Of a stretch of DNA of 45,319 nucleotides, positions 42,840 to 45,319 are shown piece by piece (position 1 is the stretch's first letter; each line of letters starts with the position of its first letter). The position numbers were made by a program, and so were the translations under genes. Below the pieces are notes generated by a model. That model saw nothing but the letters and a program-made list of their open reading frames with translations. It made no database searches and was not told the DNA's origin. Source of the stretch: Deltaproteobacteria bacterium. GTDB taxonomy: Bacteria > Desulfobacterota > Desulfovibrionia > Desulfovibrionales > Desulfomicrobiaceae. The DNA lies in NCBI GenBank assembly GCA_009929795.1, contig RZZR01000006.1, positions 1 to 45,319 on the forward strand. Direction: 5' to 3'.

Positions 42840-43172
42840 TTATTGCAAGATGTCGGTGGGAGGCGGGGTAACCTGGATAAGCTGGATCAGGTTGTCCCGG
42901 GAATGCTCGAGCCCGGCCAGGAGCTCTCGCCGCTGTTTGACGGGAAGCCTCAAGGCCCCCTTGGCGTCCAAAAGCCGCCGAAGCTCGTCCATCTCGTCGT
43001 GAATTCGCCGGAGTTTGGCCATCATGTCCGGATCGGCGGAGCACAGACCGCGAGCCACCCGAACAAGATCCAGAATCTCCCCCGTCAAGGACTGAAGGGC
43101 CCGGGGCGTGATTCTCCAATGGATGCGGACCGCCTCATGCCACCACACCCCGAATCGTTCCCAAAGCCGCAT
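42840..43172 (-). CDS. Small helical protein of unknown function
   Basis: A 110-residue protein, predicted all-helical, with no membrane segment. There is a Trp-rich N-terminus (WERFGVWWHEAVRIHW) and a charged coiled-coil stretch (KLRRIHDEMDELRRLLDAK) near the centre. ATG 43172 is used; a TTG at 43193 would add seven residues. It lies between the YIP1-like gene and ahbC with short gaps, so it is probably part of the heme operon. I recognise no family. Confidence 0.6.
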   Translation of the reverse strand: MRLWERFGVWWHEAVRIHWRITPRALQSLTGEILDLVRVARGLCSADPDMMAKLRRIHDEMDELRRLLDAKGALRLPVKQRRELLAGLEHSRDNLIQLIQVTPPPTDILQ

Positions 43173-43199
43173 GAACTGAGGTACGCCGCCCAAGGCCCG

Positions 43200-44114
43200 T
43201 CACTGCAGGACCAACCCCAGACCGACCAGCACGACGCCAGCCAGCAGGGGCAGCAGCATGGCCAGAAGGACCCTTGCGGCCGATGCCCTGTGTACGCCCA
43301 TGTACCCGATAAAGGTCGTGACCAGAGCCCAGATAGCCCCGATTATGGCTCCCAGAATCGGGATGACGCCAAGGACCATGGGCGCGCTTCCGTAGGTGAT
43401 GGCCCTGAAGGTCCCCTCGAAACCCTGGGTCGTGGCCCGGACGAGCATCAGGCACAGATGGCTGAGTCCGGCTCCGATGAACAGGAAAATGGTCAAAAAC
43501 AACGGGTAGAGGATGAGCATGAGGGCCGCTCCGGCCCCCATAGCCCCGAAACCTATGGCCCCCATACCATCGCCGGGAAACATCGGGGTCAGGCCGATCA
43601 TCTGCAAAAGAAACTGGGCCACGGCCTGAAGTTCGGCCAGAAGGAGATAGAAGACCAGAGGGCGAAGCAGTCCCCCGCCGGTCTGCATCTTCGAAAAGAA
43701 GATCCGGGGGCTGAACATGACTTCCTTGATGGTCTTGAAAAAACCCGGAAAAAAGCCATGGATGTCGAGACGCTCCCATGGAGGGCTCCAGCCTTCGGCC
43801 TCGGCCCGGCCTGCCTGGAACTCGCTTTTGTCCCCCTTGGACCCGCCTATCCGGTCCAGATCATGCCAGATGTCCCCGGCCTTGCCCTCGGGTCCGGGTC
43901 GGCCCTGGGCGGACATTCCTGTCGGCTGGCTCTGAGCCGATCGCTCGGTCTGTGGGGAAGAGCCCTCAACACCGGGCTGGCCGTTTCCGGCTCCCAAAGT
44001 CCGAAATTTGAACTTGTTCTTGCACTTGGGACAGGTGGCCATCTCCGCCCGGGCGGGCAGCTTGTCGTCGGCTACACTCCGACTGAATCCGCATTCAGGA
44101 CACTTGATGATCAT
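43200..44114 (-). CDS. Zinc-ribbon and YIP1-domain membrane protein
   Basis: A 304-residue protein. The first 40 residues are an MJ0042-type zinc ribbon: CPECGFSRSV, then CPKCKNKFKF. A Gly/Gln/Pro-rich linker of about 75 residues follows, then a YIP1-like domain (about 125-304) with five or six hydrophobic helices. The KTIKEVMFSPRIFFSKM helix at the domain start is typical for this bacterial group. Its function is not known. It may begin the operon that continues into heme synthesis, but a promoter between it and ahbC cannot be excluded. Confidence 0.8.
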   Translation of the reverse strand: MIIKCPECGFSRSVADDKLPARAEMATCPKCKNKFKFRTLGAGNGQPGVEGSSPQTERSAQSQPTGMSAQGRPGPEGKAGDIWHDLDRIGGSKGDKSEFQAGRAEAEGWSPPWERLDIHGFFPGFFKTIKEVMFSPRIFFSKMQTGGGLLRPLVFYLLLAELQAVAQFLLQMIGLTPMFPGDGMGAIGFGAMGAGAALMLILYPLFLTIFLFIGAGLSHLCLMLVRATTQGFEGTFRAITYGSAPMVLGVIPILGAIIGAIWALVTTFIGYMGVHRASAARVLLAMLLPLLAGVVLVGLGLVLQ

Positions 44115-44204
44115 GAGCTCCCTCGCCGCTGGATGTCGTTGATGAGCGTCTCATTGTTCTGCGCAAAGAATTTTCCTATATCGACGAGGATCGAGAATCA
44201 AGGC

Positions 44205-44237
44205 AAAAAAAATGGGAGCCGACTCACGCGGTTCCCA
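44205..44237 (-). terminator. Rho-independent terminator after fliS
   Basis: On the complement, a nine-base-pair stem with one G·U pair (44213-44221 with 44229-44237) and a seven-base loop is followed by eight T residues (44205-44212). It lies 41 bases after the fliS stop and closes the fliD-fliS unit. Confidence 0.88.
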
Positions 44238-44278
44238 TTGGTACCCCTTGGGCCGGAAAATTTTCGCCGGAATTTTGG

Positions 44279-44692
44279 CTATCTGTAGGCTGAGGCCCCA
44301 AGACTCGTGGTTTTGGCCACTTCCGGGCTCTGGACGACGATCTCAGCAAAGGCTGAACGGACTCCCTTGAGCACGTCGATAACCTTGTCAATAAGTTCCT
44401 GGTCCATCTGAAGGTTGGCCTTCAAGAGCTGTGTGCTGCAAAAAAAGTACATTTTGTGAAGGTTCTCGGCCACATCTCCCCCCCTTTCAAGATTGAGGGA
44501 GCCATCCAGCTCGGCGATGATGTCTAAAGCCTTGGAGATCAGGATTCCCTTTTGGGCGTAGTCCTTTTCGGCCATTTTCTTTTTGGCCTGCTGCAGAAAC
44601 TTGATGGCCCCGTCATAGAGCATGACCACCAGGCTCCCTGGCGTGGTCGTGGTCACCGAAGTCTGGAAGTAGGCTCGCGCCGCTTGATTCAT
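44279..44692 (-). CDS. fliS: Flagellar export chaperone FliS
   Basis: Binds the flagellin C-terminus in the cytoplasm and prevents early polymerisation. At 137 residues it has the family pattern: AYFQTSVTTTTPGSLVVMLYDGAIKFL (about 7-33 in two motifs, Y-x-x-x-x-v-x-t-s/t-p and LYDG), then the AL-x-I-I-x-EL-x-x-SL helix around residues 55-68. GGGAGGA lies before the ATG. It follows fliD by 78 bases, the usual fliD-fliS order. Confidence 0.95.
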   Translation of the reverse strand: MNQAARAYFQTSVTTTTPGSLVVMLYDGAIKFLQQAKKKMAEKDYAQKGILISKALDIIAELDGSLNLERGGDVAENLHKMYFFCSTQLLKANLQMDQELIDKVIDVLKGVRSAFAEIVVQSPEVAKTTSLGASAYR

Positions 44693-44770
44693 CGTCTTCC
44701 TCCCCGATCATCCTCTGTCATTGTATTTCTACCCGCTTCCATACCGTTCACATTCCGGTCTTTTGTGCTG

Positions 44771-45319
44771 CTACGTCTTGACGTTCAGCTGTTTGATCTG
44801 GCTTTCGAGCTGACTCTTGAGATCGTCGTAGTATCCGAGCATTGACTCGAGATTGGCGAACCGATTGCGCAGATCTCGTTCGTATCTGGAGAGTCTGGCT
44901 GCCTCGTACTCAAGCTTTTTGTCGATGCTGGCGATGATGTCCAGATAGTTCTCTTCCAGAATGTTCAGGGTGCCTTCTTCGGCGTCTGTCAGAATTTTCA
45001 GCTCATCCACCATCTCCTTGGCCTTGCCGCTTTTCAGCCGAATTTCCCCGCTGTAACTGCCGGGAGTGAGATTGTTGACCTTCAGGGCCAAGCCCTTGGC
45101 CGGTCCTTCCATGGCCGTGATCACATACTCTCCGGATTCCATCGACACCGAGGCCGCGTAGCCGCCGATAGAGGCGTTGGTCACCGGTGGGCTCCCCGTG
45201 CCTACATCGTAGGTCACTTCGTACACCCCGGCCTTGGTGATGCCCGTGATGGCCGAGTAGTACCTGAAGTCCGTCGAATTCCAGGCCGGCAAAAGATTGG
45301 CACCGAAGACCTCGGACAC
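44771..45319 (-). CDS. fliD: Flagellar filament cap protein FliD (C-terminal part)
   Basis: The last 182 residues of FliD (HAP2), cut by the window edge. The visible part has a beta domain, then a long C-terminal coiled coil: SRYERDLRNRFANLESMLG and a Gln/Leu-rich helix ending QIKQLNVKT. This is the family's D0-D1 C-terminal pattern that packs against the filament tip. FliS directly downstream confirms the call. The start lies to the right of the window. Confidence 0.85.
   Translation of the reverse strand: MSEVFGANLLPAWNSTDFRYYSAITGITKAGVYEVTYDVGTGSPPVTNASIGGYAASVSMESGEYVITAMEGPAKGLALKVNNLTPGSYSGEIRLKSGKAKEMVDELKILTDAEEGTLNILEENYLDIIASIDKKLEYEAARLSRYERDLRNRFANLESMLGYYDDLKSQLESQIKQLNVKT

Noticed and set aside
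41856-44288. An 810-codon open frame on the plus strand
   Set aside because: It lies opposite ahbC, the small helical gene and the YIP1-like gene, all of which have recognisable motifs or good starts. The translation is rich in Gly, His, Pro and Gln, as expected from antisense of GC-rich coding DNA, and shows no domain.
1-45319. CRISPR arrays, tRNA or rRNA genes, insertion sequences, attachment sites
   Set aside because: I found no regularly spaced repeats, no cloverleaf in the intergenic gaps, and no transposase or integrase frames. All gaps without a gene are shorter than about 300 bases.

Overview
The window is chromosomal DNA from a GC-rich, Gram-negative, anaerobic bacterium. It most likely belongs to the Desulfovibrionales or a close relative in the Desulfobacterota. 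That is an inference from the siroheme-dependent heme pathway (ahbC-hemB-ahbD-ahbA/B), a DUF362 double-ferredoxin protein, a Gram-negative RNase J, flagellar fliD/fliS, cheD, and type IV pilus pilB/pilC. Coding density is very high. Most neighbours overlap by 4-35 bases, so the window reads as a few long operons. I see no tRNA, rRNA, CRISPR array, insertion sequence or prophage.

Layout: (1) nadK at the left edge (+). (2) A long leftward operon at 1010-9369: purB, pyrE, a lipoprotein, an L,D-transpeptidase-fold protein with NTF2-like domains (Csd6-like), a membrane-anchored coiled-coil protein, an M99/Csd4-like metallo-carboxypeptidase split by an in-frame TAG, a TIM-barrel isomerase, and a receiver/TPR protein. 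(3) Leftward fmdB-like and a 39-aa basic protein, then the RNase J and DUF362 genes, then a solitary EF-G-like GTPase with its own terminator. (4) Rightward ParB-like and acyltransferase genes, two tandem periplasmic paralogues, and cheD-HDOD. (5) A leftward operon at 20917-30797: rimI, ABC-F, Nudix-like, pilB, pilC, metF, asd, class-IV aminotransferase and glycosyltransferase. (6) A rightward degenerate Nudix gene, then leftward GAF-mreB. (7) A rightward 573-aa unknown protein, gcvT and TRAP permeases dctQM. (8) A leftward operon at 38396-44114: YIP1-like, a small helical protein, ahbC, hemB, ahbD, ahbA/B and rpe. (9) Leftward fliD (partial) and fliS at the right edge.

The most interesting block is 3227-7510. 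A Csd6-like and a Csd4-like peptidoglycan-trimming enzyme sit together with a membrane-anchored coiled-coil protein and a lipoprotein. In Helicobacter and Campylobacter, Csd4/Pgp1 and Csd6/Pgp2 determine helical shape, so this looks like a cell-curvature operon of a vibrioid bacterium. The Csd4-like gene carries an in-frame amber codon followed by 211 open codons in the same frame. Other points worth a second look are an EF-G paralogue whose G3 motif lacks the catalytic His, two Nudix-fold proteins without the catalytic glutamates, an acyltransferase with HX4E instead of HX4D, and a heme operon with only one siroheme decarboxylase subunit.
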